Below are positions 28,891-37,259 of a DNA stretch of 64,000 nt, one piece after another. Source of the stretch: an uncultured Peptostreptococcaceae bacterium (GTDB taxonomy: Bacteria > Bacillota > Clostridia > Peptostreptococcales > Peptostreptococcaceae); NCBI GenBank assembly GCA_947072565.1, contig CAMTIM010000022.1:124001-188000 (forward strand). The letters run 5' to 3'. A model generated the notes under the pieces. That model made no database searches. It saw only the letters and a list, made by a program, of their open reading frames with translations, and was not told the DNA's origin. How positions within the stretch are numbered: position 1 is the stretch's first letter; each line of letters opens with the position of its first letter. The translations under genes and the position numbers were made by a program.

Positions 28891-31071
28891 CTAGTTAACA
28901 CTAGTACATTCTAAGTCATTGGTTTGGCTTATATATAAATTATAGTAATGTCCCTTTTTTTCCATTAATTCATTGTGCTTTCCTTTTTCTACTATCTTTC
29001 CTTTTTCTAAAACATAAATAATATCACAATTTCTTATAGTCGAAAGTCTATGTGCTATGATTAACATAGTTGTATTTTTAAAATTATTGAAGAGATTTTT
29101 GTATAATTTAGTTTCATTAATAAAATCAAGGTTGCTACTTGCCTCATCTAATATTAAGAACTCTGGCTTTTTTATTAACGCTCTTGCTAAACCAATTCTC
29201 TGCTTTTCTCCACCAGATAAACCTCCCGAATCAGCATCTAAAAATGTATCATACTTATTAGGAAGTTTTTCAATAAATGAGCTGCATTCAGCAATTTCAC
29301 ATGCATGTTTAATTTCATTATCATTTGTGTTGTACTTTCCTAAAGATATATTATATTTTATCGTTTCTGAAAATAAGTCTACATGTTGCGGTATATATCC
29401 GATTTTTTGCCTTAAATTATATATATCTAACGCATCTATATCATGTCCATCTATTTTTATTTTTCCTTGTTCTGGAGTGTAACATTTTAAAATCAACTTA
29501 GATATCGTTGTTTTTCCACATCCTGATTCTCCTACAAGTGCAACCTTTTTACCTCTTGGAATTTTTATACTTATATCTTTTAATACAGGAGATCTGCTAC
29601 CATATCTAAATGTTACATTCTCTATATCAATATCTCCATCCACTTTTTCAATTTTCAACTTAGTTTCATTTAAACATTGTTCTTTCTCTATTCCATAAAT
29701 TTCTGTCAATCTTTTCATAGAAATACTCGCTTCTTGTATACTAAGTTGAAGACTAATAACTCTTCCTATTGGACCCATAAAATATCCTGAAAGTGTTAAA
29801 AATGACATCAAACTTCCTAAGCTCATGCTTCCACTCATTATCATTTTAGCTCCTACATACATAAGTGCTAAATTTCCTAAACTTGATACAACACTTGATA
29901 TAGAGCCTTGAATATTTGAAATAACACCTTCTTTAAATCCAATCTTTAAGTTTCTAATATACTCTTTCTCTAAGTTCTCTATAATTTTTTCTTCTGCCGC
30001 ATGAATTTTTATAGTCTCAATTCCTTTTAGATTTTCTATGATTTGACTATTTAATCTTGATTCCGCTTCCATTTGATCTATATTTATTTTTTTATAAGGT
30101 TCCTTAAAAATAAATATTAATATTGCACTAATAAATGTTAATATTACTATTACTTTAAATAATACAGGGTTTACTAAATGTAGAATTATTGCAGATACAC
30201 TAGCTAGTGTGATATCTATAACTAAAGATAATGATGCTGATACTAAAATATTTTTTATTGTAAATGCATCACTAAACCTGGTAAGTACATCCCCTACCTT
30301 GCGAGTTGAGAAAAAATCCATAGGAAGTTTATATACATGCTTAAAGTACCCTAATAATAATGGTATATCTATTTTCTGTGTTAAATACAATAACATATGT
30401 TGTCTTATTGATGATACTAATATCTGAGTCATTTCAATTACCATAAATCCAATTACAAATAGGTTCAGTTGACTGCTTAAATTTTGTGGTAAAATTTCAT
30501 CTATTAATATTTTATTAAAAAATGATGTGATAATTCCTAGGATTGTTAAAATTATTGAGGCAATAATACTATATATAAACAATTTTTTATGAGGCTTTAA
30601 TAATTCTAAAAAATTAGATAAAACCCCATTATTTTTTATTTTTCCTGACTCAAACTCATCATTTGGTGCTAATAATAGCAATACGCCTGTAAATTGTTCA
30701 AAAAATTCATCTATAGTTTTTGTTATCTCTCCTTTAGCCGGATCTAACATTGTAACTTTACCTTTATATACTTTATGTATTACAACAAAATGATGTAATC
30801 CTTCACTTGTAACTATATGGGCTATAGATGGAAATGTATACTTTTCCTTAAACCCATCTTTATCTACCTTTATTGCCTTAGCATCAAATCCTAGTTTTTG
30901 AGCCCCCAATTGTAAACCATATAAAGTCGTTCCTTTTATGTCGGTTCCTATAACTTGTCTAAGCTTCGTTATTGTAATCTCTTTTTTGTAATACATACAA
31001 ACTGTTGCTAAACATGCTGCTGCGCAATCTGATATATCATGTTGTTTAACTAAATATTTCCTCTCCCTCAA
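28891..31071 (-). CDS. Bacteriocin-processing ABC exporter with C39 peptidase domain
   Basis: 726 aa. The N-terminal C39 cysteine peptidase (about 1-140) has the catalytic Cys16 in DCAAACLATV, His94 in HHFVVI and Asp110 in LDPAKGE. It cleaves the leader after Gly-Gly. Six membrane helices follow (about 160-440), then the nucleotide-binding domain with Walker A GESGCGKTT (near 515), signature LSGGEKQR and Walker B FLILDEASS. It cleaves and exports the precursor encoded at 31538-31912. All catalytic residues are intact. RBS AAAGGAGA. It belongs to the LcnC/ComA/PCAT family. Confidence 0.95.
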   Translation of the reverse strand: MRERKYLVKQHDISDCAAACLATVCMYYKKEITITKLRQVIGTDIKGTTLYGLQLGAQKLGFDAKAIKVDKDGFKEKYTFPSIAHIVTSEGLHHFVVIHKVYKGKVTMLDPAKGEITKTIDEFFEQFTGVLLLLAPNDEFESGKIKNNGVLSNFLELLKPHKKLFIYSIIASIILTILGIITSFFNKILIDEILPQNLSSQLNLFVIGFMVIEMTQILVSSIRQHMLLYLTQKIDIPLLLGYFKHVYKLPMDFFSTRKVGDVLTRFSDAFTIKNILVSASLSLVIDITLASVSAIILHLVNPVLFKVIVILTFISAILIFIFKEPYKKINIDQMEAESRLNSQIIENLKGIETIKIHAAEEKIIENLEKEYIRNLKIGFKEGVISNIQGSISSVVSSLGNLALMYVGAKMIMSGSMSLGSLMSFLTLSGYFMGPIGRVISLQLSIQEASISMKRLTEIYGIEKEQCLNETKLKIEKVDGDIDIENVTFRYGSRSPVLKDISIKIPRGKKVALVGESGCGKTTISKLILKCYTPEQGKIKIDGHDIDALDIYNLRQKIGYIPQHVDLFSETIKYNISLGKYNTNDNEIKHACEIAECSSFIEKLPNKYDTFLDADSGGLSGGEKQRIGLARALIKKPEFLILDEASSNLDFINETKLYKNLFNNFKNTTMLIIAHRLSTIRNCDIIYVLEKGKIVEKGKHNELMEKKGHYYNLYISQTNDLECTSVN

Positions 31072-31252
31072 CTTTATTATCTCCTTTGTTTTAAACTTAA
31101 ATATAAATTTATTAATATCATTTTAAAGTTTGAACTTCATTGTATATAATGTACGATAATAAAAATAATTGTAAATAAATCAGTTAAATTTTAACTTCTT
31201 AGATCTTTATATTTACTAAAGTTTTATTATTATCAAATTCACAAATTTAATT

Positions 31253-31292
31253 AACCCAAAAAATATATTTATCTATATATATTTTTTGGGTT
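31253..31292 (-). terminator. Terminator after bacteriocin-immunity pair
   Basis: A 16-bp AACCCAAAAAATATAT stem with complement and a 7-nt loop lies just after the immunity-candidate stop. The stem ends in A/T-rich tracts on both strands. Confidence 0.75.
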
Positions 31293-31300
31293 ATATAGTG

Positions 31301-31516
31301 TTACATTTTAGTATTAGAATTTTTTTTCTTATTCTTTAAGCATTTTCTTATATAGCTAATAGCTATTATGGTAACTATTCCTAAAACACAAGGTATAACT
31401 GCTCGTAGAAAAATAGGTATTCCCATATTTGAGGCTAATTTACCCCAAATGCTACCAAATATACCTCCAATAATAATTAGAATAGCTGATTGTAATTCTT
31501 TATTTAAATTTTTCAT
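31301..31516 (-). CDS. Two-TM small membrane protein, candidate bacteriocin immunity protein
   Basis: 71 aa. Two hydrophobic helices (about residues 9-28 and 35-55) and a very basic tail (RKCLKNKKKNSNTK). It starts 21 bp after the bacteriocin stop, has no strong RBS of its own, and shares its terminator, so it is probably co-translated with the precursor. Size, topology and position fit a class II bacteriocin immunity protein. Such proteins share little sequence, so function is inferred from context. Confidence 0.65.
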   Translation of the reverse strand: MKNLNKELQSAILIIIGGIFGSIWGKLASNMGIPIFLRAVIPCVLGIVTIIAISYIRKCLKNKKKNSNTKM

Positions 31517-31537
31517 TTTAATTTTTTATATAACCTA

Positions 31538-31912
31538 TTAACAAACAGTACTTGTTTTTATATAAGTTATCCTTCCATCTGCTTTTCCATCCATTCTATC
31601 TAATTTGTTGGCAAGGTGAGTTCCTAAGTTAACTCCACCAGAAGCAAAAGCACCTATTACAGATGATATATTACCAGATAAAGCCTGTGAACCTATTACA
31701 CCAGCTACGACACCTGAAACTTTATTAACGATAGCATTAAAGCTTTTACCACCATACCACCAACTTAATGCATTTAGAGGTTGTGCTATTAAATTTTTAT
31801 TTATAGACATTTTAGTTGAAACCACTCTGCACTTTCCACCCTCTATAAGTTCCATCTCATTTTCTTTAACTTCCATAAAATTGTTTGGTAATTCTAGTTT
31901 ATAATTTTTCAT
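31538..31912 (-). CDS. Class II bacteriocin precursor with double-glycine leader
   Basis: 124 aa. The leader is residues 1-26, with the conserved spacing of hydrophobic and acidic residues before the cleavage site (NEMELIEGG, then K27). The predicted mature peptide is 98 residues, long for class II. It begins KCRVV and ends STVC, so its two cysteines lie near the two ends and could form one disulfide. The centre is Gly/Ala/Ser rich with GxxxG-like spacing (VAGVIGSQALSG, GAFASGGVNLG), as in pore-forming helices. RBS AGGAGG 9 nt upstream. A direct-repeat regulator site lies about 90 bp upstream. I do not recognise a named bacteriocin. Confidence 0.85.
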   Translation of the reverse strand: MKNYKLELPNNFMEVKENEMELIEGGKCRVVSTKMSINKNLIAQPLNALSWWYGGKSFNAIVNKVSGVVAGVIGSQALSGNISSVIGAFASGGVNLGTHLANKLDRMDGKADGRITYIKTSTVC

Positions 31913-32001
31913 TTGTTAAAATCCTCCTAATATTTTTTATATTTATATTATTTCATATAAAACTTATCATATATATTTGAATTTTTAAATAGAGTAGGTG
32001 C

Positions 32002-32031
32002 GAATAGTTATTTTTTAAGCCTGAATAGTTA
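32002..32031 (-). promoter_or_regulatory. Putative LytTR response-regulator binding site
   Basis: The 9-mer TAACTATTC (minus strand) occurs twice with starts exactly 21 bp apart (plus-strand 32002-32010 and 32023-32031). LytTR regulators of the AgrA/ComE/BlpR type bind such direct repeats, two helical turns apart. It is 90 bp upstream of the bacteriocin start, and a LytTR regulator gene lies in the locus (34710-35420). A TATGAT -10 sits downstream with no good -35, consistent with activation. Confidence 0.7.
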
Positions 32032-32180
32032 ATTTGATTATAAATCTTACTTTTAGACCAGCTAGCTTTAGTCAATAGTTTTTAGGACTATTTTTAAATA
32101 CTGTTTTTTAGTACAGAAAATAAACCATCAAAATATAAGAATTTTTTTATAGTGTAATAAAAAAATAATTCGTGAAATTC

Positions 32181-32585
32181 CTAGGCTACTTCTAAGTTTA
32201 CATTTTCAATATATATCTTATGATGCTCTAGAGGTGTACGAATTTCGTCTGTGTTTGAGTGCGTAGCACTGAAAATATTATACTTAATTAATTTATGCAT
32301 AATGGCAACTAGTCCAACTTTTTTACTCTTTACACTCATATTATTTTTATAATAATTAGGTAAAACAGAATTTGTTGAATAACCATTACGCTTACATCTA
32401 ATAGAAGCAAGAGCTACTGCATACAAAGCCCTACTACCAATACGTGTACCACATTTAGATATATGATTATTGTTTCCTTTAAATTTACCTGATTCATTTA
32501 CAGAAGGACCAAGACCAGAGAAAGCTACAAGATGCTTAGGTTTAGTAAAATTTTTAATATCACTTGTTATAGTGATTGCAGTAGT
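32181..32585 (-). pseudogene. IS110-family transposase remnant (C-terminal part)
   Basis: Open frame of 135 codons without a start, bounded upstream by TGA at 32586-32588. It encodes ITSDIKNFTKPKHLVAFSGL, then GTRIGSRALYAVALASIRCK and KSKKVGLVAIMHKLIKYNIF. These are the hallmark blocks of the Transposase_20 domain of IS110-type (DEDD) transposases. The N-terminal catalytic half is missing, so it is inactive. It marks past mobile-element activity between the bacteriocin gene and its regulators. Confidence 0.85.
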
Positions 32586-33103
32586 TCAATATTTACAACA
32601 ATACTTTGAGGTATTTGGGAACTAGAAAGTAAATTTTGAATTTCAGACAGTATTAGTTTTATTTAAATTTCAAAATTTTCAATAATATTTATATCACATA
32701 TTAACTTTATAAAAAGACTAGATTAAGGTATTCCAATGATTTTAGCACTTTTAGAAGTACTAATTAGTTTAGTTTAGAATAGGATATGTATTTAATATCT
32801 GAATAGACGTTTTAGAAGTATTATGTGAAATTTTTTCGGATTTTTTTCCATAATTATTGGCATTAGCTTGATAATCGCTAGTTTTGTATTTAAATATAGA
32901 ATCAGTAAAAAATACTTTAATCAATATGCAAATCCTCATAAGTATATTAATTTAACAGTTTATTTAATTTGTATTCATGGTCTATCTTATATTATAATAG
33001 GGTACTTTGCTTCTATATAAATGGTCTTATTTTTTTGGTAATTATACCTTTCATGCGATTAATATTTTCAAATCTATCATCAAAATAAATGACAAATTTG
33101 GAA
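32586..33103. other. Degenerate region between IS110 remnant and regulator operon
   Basis: About 520 bp of AT-rich DNA with no intact gene. It contains the start-less membrane frame at 32829-33020 (listed separately), and otherwise nothing I can support. Confidence 0.5.
32829..33020 (+). pseudogene. Frameshifted small membrane protein gene (remnant)
   Basis: 63-codon open frame without a start codon. It begins after TGA 32826-32828 and reads NFFGFFSIIIGISLIIASFV, then a basic loop, then a second hydrophobic helix (YLICIHGLSYIIIGYF). A GTG at 32825 in the adjacent frame would join it if one T were removed from the T6 run at 32831-32836, giving a 64-aa two-TM protein. Probably a decayed immunity-like or other small membrane gene, or a sequencing error. 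No RBS is evident. Confidence 0.4.
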
Positions 33104-33148
33104 TAAAAAAAATCAATCCTAAAATGTATATTTTAGAATTGATTTTTT
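33104..33148 (-). terminator. Terminator of kinase/regulator operon
   Basis: Strong stem AAAAATCAAT-CTAAAAT with complement around a short loop, flanked by T-runs on both strands, about 220 bp past the kinase stop. It could serve either strand. Confidence 0.75.
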
Positions 33149-33366
33149 AAGTTTATTGTTAAAATTGGTTATTTTATATTCTACATTTATGATATACAAT
33201 TAAACTGATTAAATTTTATCTACTATTAGTATCTGTATTAACTTTACTCAACGTATAAACTCTGTATTTCTCATCTATTACCTTATTTTAAATTAAATAT
33301 ATAATATATTGTAAAAATACACCAATAAGTTAACAAAGTTTTGTAAATGATTATTCATAAATAGAC

Positions 33367-34713
33367 TTAAGAATTAATCCTACTTTTATACGGAATCATA
33401 ATTTTAACAGTAAATGTATTTTTAGAATGACTGAAAATCACTTCACCAAAATACTTTTCAACTGTTCTTTTAACATTAGTTAAGCCTATTCCATGCATAT
33501 TCGAATTTTCTTTGTTAGTTAAAAATAAATTCTTTTTTTGTTTAATTTCATTTATTTTATTATTTTCAATTAAAATAATACAAAATCCATCTATATATTT
33601 GCTTTTTAATATTATTTTTTTCGCTATATCAGGTTCATCTATTTTATCACAAGCCTCTATTGCATTGTCTATTACATTTGAAAATATAGTACACACATCC
33701 ACCATATCCATAAAATTATTTTTAGAAAAATCAATATCAACTAAAAAATCAATACCTTTTTCAATACATATTGATTTTTTTACTCTCAAAATAGAATCTA
33801 ATATCATATTTTTTGTGTAAAATTCTTGATTTAATTGATTATAATTTGTTATATTATTTTCCATACTATCTATATACTCTAATGCCTTATTTATATCTTT
33901 ATCTTCACATAAATGCCTTACACAAATCATATGATTTTTCATATCATGATACAAAGACCTAACTCTATCTTTTTCTTTCCTTATTTCTTGGTAATAATTC
34001 TGCTCTTTAAGTACATTATCTTTAATAATTTTATTTTCATAATCTAGTTTATAACTATATATATTTTTTTTCATCATATGAAAGTTATAAATCTTAGAAA
34101 TTAAAACTACAATAGGTGTAATTATTAAAATCGCACCATAAAATTTTGTTATAACTTTATCTATCGCAATTATTCTAAATACTACTATCATCATCAAAAT
34201 ATTTATTAAAATAGGTATACATATAAGCATATAATTTACTTTTTTATATGTATTTTTAAAATTCTTAAATTTATTTTTTTGAGTACATATCTCAAATATA
34301 ACTAACATAAATATATTTTGAATTATCATACTTTCAATCTCAACTATTACCGAATTTATTTGGCAGCATTGAGTTAAATTTTTGTAATTTACATGAAGAA
34401 TTAAATTCAAGCTAATATATTCAATAGGTATGCATATAAAAACACAATATATTAAACTAATAAAAAAACACTTTAAAATATTTTGTTTATAGTTAATTTT
34501 ATAAAAAACAACACAAATTAATATAAATATTATTGAACTTTCAAATTTAAATATAAATATAAGTATAGAAATTAAAAAAATAACTATATAAATAATTAGG
34601 TCACTAAGTTTTTTACAACTAAAATTATCTAATATAGATTTAAACAAAAGTAAATATACTAGCCCAGTAATAAAACTTAATATATTAAAAAGACAATTAT
34701 GTATGTCCATCAT
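33367..34713 (-). CDS. AgrC/ComD-like sensor histidine kinase
   Basis: 448 aa. The N-terminal ~200 residues hold six or seven membrane helices. The dimerisation helix has SLYHDMKNHMICVRHL with the phospho-acceptor His. The GHKL ATPase domain has VIDNAIEACDK (N-box) and MHGIGLTNVKR (G-box). This is the peptide-pheromone-sensing kinase class. The start overlaps the stop of the upstream response regulator by 4 bp (ATGA), so the pair is translationally coupled. It probably senses a secreted peptide and controls the bacteriocin genes; no pheromone gene is visible, so the bacteriocin itself or an unlinked peptide may be the signal. Confidence 0.88.
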   Translation of the reverse strand: MMDIHNCLFNILSFITGLVYLLLFKSILDNFSCKKLSDLIIYIVIFLISILIFIFKFESSIIFILICVVFYKINYKQNILKCFFISLIYCVFICIPIEYISLNLILHVNYKNLTQCCQINSVIVEIESMIIQNIFMLVIFEICTQKNKFKNFKNTYKKVNYMLICIPILINILMMIVVFRIIAIDKVITKFYGAILIITPIVVLISKIYNFHMMKKNIYSYKLDYENKIIKDNVLKEQNYYQEIRKEKDRVRSLYHDMKNHMICVRHLCEDKDINKALEYIDSMENNITNYNQLNQEFYTKNMILDSILRVKKSICIEKGIDFLVDIDFSKNNFMDMVDVCTIFSNVIDNAIEACDKIDEPDIAKKIILKSKYIDGFCIILIENNKINEIKQKKNLFLTNKENSNMHGIGLTNVKRTVEKYFGEVIFSHSKNTFTVKIMIPYKSRINS

Positions 34714-35420
34714 ATTAAACTTGCCAAAATTTCTGTTATTTTCATTTTTAAATCTTTTATTTTGTATCTACTAACCATTATTTCATCATTTTTTATAAAA
34801 ATCGAACTTTTACCAATAGAACTTACTTTACTTAGATTTATTAGATATGCTCTATGACACCTATAAAATGAATATTCTTTTAGCTCATTTTCAAATTTTT
34901 TAATACTTTCTTTTATTCTATATACTTTTGCATCCGTATGTATTAATGTAACCCTGCACTCCGTTTCTATATATAGGATCGAATTTATAGTAATAATAAC
35001 TGTTTTACCTTCGTCAATTTCCTTTATTGTCATATATTTCGATTTGTTATTAAGAACCTCATTTTTGCACTGGATTAAATGCTTTGAAAAGTCGTTATAG
35101 TTTATTGGTTTTAGTAAATATCTGAATGCTCTTACTTCATAACCATCTTGCATAAAATGTAAAATAGCTGTAGTAAAAATTATCATTACATTTGTATCAA
35201 ATAGCCTTATTTTTTTAGCAGCTTTAATACCATCTATACCTGTCATTTGGATATCTAATAATAGTATATCTAATTTTTCCGGATAATTTTCTAATAGTTC
35301 CTCCCCACTATTAAACTCTACTACTTTATAAGACTCACTAGAAAAACCCCTACCTAAATAGTCTTCTATTACTTTTCTATGTATGTATTCATCATCACAA
35401 ATAGCTATATTTAAAACCAT
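34710..35420 (-). CDS. LytTR-family response regulator (AgrA/ComE type)
   Basis: 236 aa from ATG 35418-35420, chosen because GGGGGA precedes it; an upstream start at 35444 lacks an RBS. The receiver domain has acidic residues D9/D10 and phospho-acceptor D56 (LLLDIQMTG). The LytTR DNA-binding domain begins near residue 135 and includes FYRCHRAYLINLSKV. Such regulators bind 9-10 bp direct repeats 21 bp apart, exactly the kind seen at 32002-32031. First gene of the two-gene regulatory operon. Confidence 0.92.
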   Translation of the reverse strand: MVLNIAICDDEYIHRKVIEDYLGRGFSSESYKVVEFNSGEELLENYPEKLDILLLDIQMTGIDGIKAAKKIRLFDTNVMIIFTTAILHFMQDGYEVRAFRYLLKPINYNDFSKHLIQCKNEVLNNKSKYMTIKEIDEGKTVIITINSILYIETECRVTLIHTDAKVYRIKESIKKFENELKEYSFYRCHRAYLINLSKVSSIGKSSIFIKNDEIMVSRYKIKDLKMKITEILASLI

Positions 35421-35522
35421 AAAACATTCCCCCTGTATAAACATTTTGTACCTTAGTTATAACTGATGCTATAGCTTTTACTATCTTAATTTTCCCAAAT
35501 ATTTCTAAAAATTTAAAACACA

Positions 35523-35571
35523 AAAAGTCTCATTATTCTTAGCAGTGTAGAACTAAAATAATGAGACTTTT
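35523..35571 (-). terminator. Terminator hairpin, copy A of a duplicated module
   Basis: Stem AAAAGTCTCATTATT with complement, then TTTTTTATATTTAT. It is nearly identical to the hairpin at 36385-36434, including flanking bases, so the two derive from a duplication. It lies just upstream of the response-regulator gene and can terminate minus-strand transcription from 35897-36142. Confidence 0.8.
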
Positions 35572-35851
35572 TTATATTTATATAATATTAAAATACATTA
35601 TAATATATTAATAATATTTTTAAGTACGCTCTTATCTAGAGTGTTCTATTTAAAGCTAGTAGTAAACTGTAAATCTTATAAATCCTAGCTTTTTATATTT
35701 TATTTAAAATGTAAATATAATTTTACCATATATTGTAAATATTGTAAAATTTAACATAAATTTAACAATTGTATTATCATTATTTTTTTGAAATTTTCTA
35801 ATTTCTAAAAAATACTTCTCAATCATCATATAAAACAAATGCATATTTATT
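35572..35851. other. AT-rich intergenic DNA upstream of the regulator operon
   Basis: About 280 bp with no gene. It separates the terminator copy A from its hairpin partner at 35852-35869. In copy B those two parts are only 10 bp apart, so this looks like an insertion within the duplicated module. Confidence 0.4.
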
Positions 35852-35869
35852 TGTCACGCAAACATGACA
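35852..35869. repeat. TGTCACG hairpin repeat, copy 1
   Basis: TGTCACG-CAAA-CATGACA, a palindrome with one mismatch. The flanks (TTTATT before, AATTT...ACCAGT after) match those of the copy at 36445. Confidence 0.7.
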
Positions 35870-35896
35870 ATTTGAGTACCAGTCAAAAATAATAAA

Positions 35897-36142
35897 TTAT
35901 CTCTTTTTTATAAATTCAAATTCTTTTTTCATACAAATTAAGTATACTAATGTTATTATAAAGCATATTATTGTAGATATATTTTTTTGTACGCTAAGAT
36001 CATTTATACTAAAATTAGTTTCTTTTGCTAAATTTAATACAGGCACCCCAAACGTTGTAAAATTCAGAAAAAGTACTACTATAAAATAATCTTTATCTTT
36101 TTTTAGTTTATCTAAATTGAAAATCAAAAACCTTTTATCCAT
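35897..36142 (-). CDS. Small two-TM membrane protein, function unknown
   Basis: 81 aa. Two hydrophobic segments (about residues 19-38 and 56-71) separated by a polar loop, and a basic tail (KKEFEFIKKR). A GGGAGA RBS precedes the ATG. Size, topology and position beside the bacteriocin regulators make a second immunity-type protein possible, but I recognise no family. Its 3' flank carries a hairpin repeat shared with the DUF4397 gene's 3' flank. Confidence 0.5.
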   Translation of the reverse strand: MDKRFLIFNLDKLKKDKDYFIVVLFLNFTTFGVPVLNLAKETNFSINDLSVQKNISTIICFIITLVYLICMKKEFEFIKKR

Positions 36143-36384
36143 TAATAAAATTCTCCCTTATCTAAAACGGCATTAAAACTCTAATCACCAAATTAATTTA
36201 ATTTGTCATAAAACTACGTAAGTATCTATCTACCTTACATTAATTGCTCTTCTTAATCTAATTGAAAACTGATAAGTTTGGCAAACATGGAGAAAAATAG
36301 GATTGTTTATTTTTGTCCCAATATTGTTCTTGATATTTTGGATTAAAGGATATAAAAAAGAAAAACAATAAAATTTCAAAACAC
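36143..36384. other. Intergenic region with a decayed membrane-peptide frame
   Basis: About 240 bp. The plus-strand stretch 36300-36372 encodes GLFIFVPILFLIFWIKGYKK, then a stop; this looks like the C-terminal helix and tail of a small membrane protein but has no start or RBS. No intact gene is seen. Confidence 0.4.
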
Positions 36385-36434
36385 AAAAGCCTCATTATTT
36401 TTAGTAACATACAACTAAAATAATGAGGCTTTTT
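36385..36434 (-). terminator. Terminator hairpin, copy B of the duplicated module
   Basis: Stem AAAAGCCTCATTATT with complement around an ACATACAA-type loop, then TTTTTTATATTTAT. It lies downstream of the DUF4397 gene (minus strand) and is a near-copy of 35523-35571. Confidence 0.8.
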
Positions 36435-36444
36435 TATATTTATT

Positions 36445-36506
36445 TGTCACGCAAACGTGACAATTTAACTACCAGTAAAAAATAATAATTTCACGTTTGC
36501 GTGACA
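36445..36506. repeat. TGTCACG hairpin repeats, copies 2 and 3 in inverted orientation
   Basis: TGTCACGCAAACGTGACA at 36445-36462 is a perfect hairpin. Its first 16 bases are exactly inverted at 36491-36506 (TCACGTTTGCGTGACA), so the two copies can also pair with each other around a 30-bp loop. Confidence 0.8.
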
Positions 36507-36554
36507 TTATTATTAAATATTATATACTCTAAACTTAATAAAAATAAAAACTAT

Positions 36555-37157
36555 TTAGTTTAAAAACGTTGCTCCGTCTAGTGTTTGAATAATATCAATA
36601 TTAGGGGCATTACCTATAGCGTAGAAAGTATATATTCTATTTGGGTTAATATTTATCTGATTACTTGTTATTATTTTTTTATTTTCAGATGATTCTATAT
36701 CCATTTTATATTCTTTTGGTGGTATTTCTTCATAGTTTGTATACATAGCGTATTCAATATTTTTAAACACTTCATTCTCATCTAATAATATATTAACAGC
36801 TGGCATATTTGGAACTAAATGAACAAATTTAAATTTAGATTTATTTCCATTTGGAATTCCCATTTCTTCAGGTATTCTAAGTATCTTTACACCTTCTTTA
36901 GTTAATATAATAGGAGCTGTAATTAACTCTTCACTATTAATTTTAATTTTGGTTTCCGATAATGGCTTTTCTTTTTCACCTTTAAGATAAACGCTAAAAA
37001 CATATTCACCTTCTGGTACATATATATATGGAGTGAATTGAGCAAATTGGATACTACTATAAAACGGAAATCCATTTATATATACATCTACTTCTTCTCC
37101 ATCTGGAACAGCATGTAGCACTCTAACTAAAGAATAATTTTCTTTAAAATTTCTCAA
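36555..37157 (-). CDS. DUF4397 domain-containing protein
   Basis: 200 aa. Two related beta-rich halves: SLVRVLHAVPDGEEVDVYIN at the start and KFKFVHLVPNMPAVNILLDE near residue 108. Each half contains the VRxxHxxPxxxxVDVYxxG pattern of DUF4397. No signal peptide or membrane helix is visible. Family members are often cell-surface or exported proteins of unknown role; this one seems cytoplasmic or uses another route. RBS AAAGGGG before the ATG. Confidence 0.85.
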   Translation of the reverse strand: MRNFKENYSLVRVLHAVPDGEEVDVYINGFPFYSSIQFAQFTPYIYVPEGEYVFSVYLKGEKEKPLSETKIKINSEELITAPIILTKEGVKILRIPEEMGIPNGNKSKFKFVHLVPNMPAVNILLDENEVFKNIEYAMYTNYEEIPPKEYKMDIESSENKKIITSNQININPNRIYTFYAIGNAPNIDIIQTLDGATFLN

Positions 37158-37259
37158 GTAAAAATCCCCTTTCTTAAATACGATTACATCCTTACTATTA
37201 TCATATTAATACGTTGTGATTTTTGATGCTTGTTTTACTGTCCCAAAAATATAAAATTT

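Noticed and set aside
32181-32426. 81-aa protein gene starting at an internal ATG
   Set aside because: The frame continues upstream without a start and matches the IS110 transposase C-terminus, so it is a fragment rather than a gene.
33367-35420. Agr quorum-sensing system
   Set aside because: Kinase and regulator are of that class but no AgrB protease or AgrD peptide gene is present.
27235-36200. Prophage or CRISPR in the accessory region
   Set aside because: No phage structural or integrase genes and no regularly spaced direct repeats with spacers.
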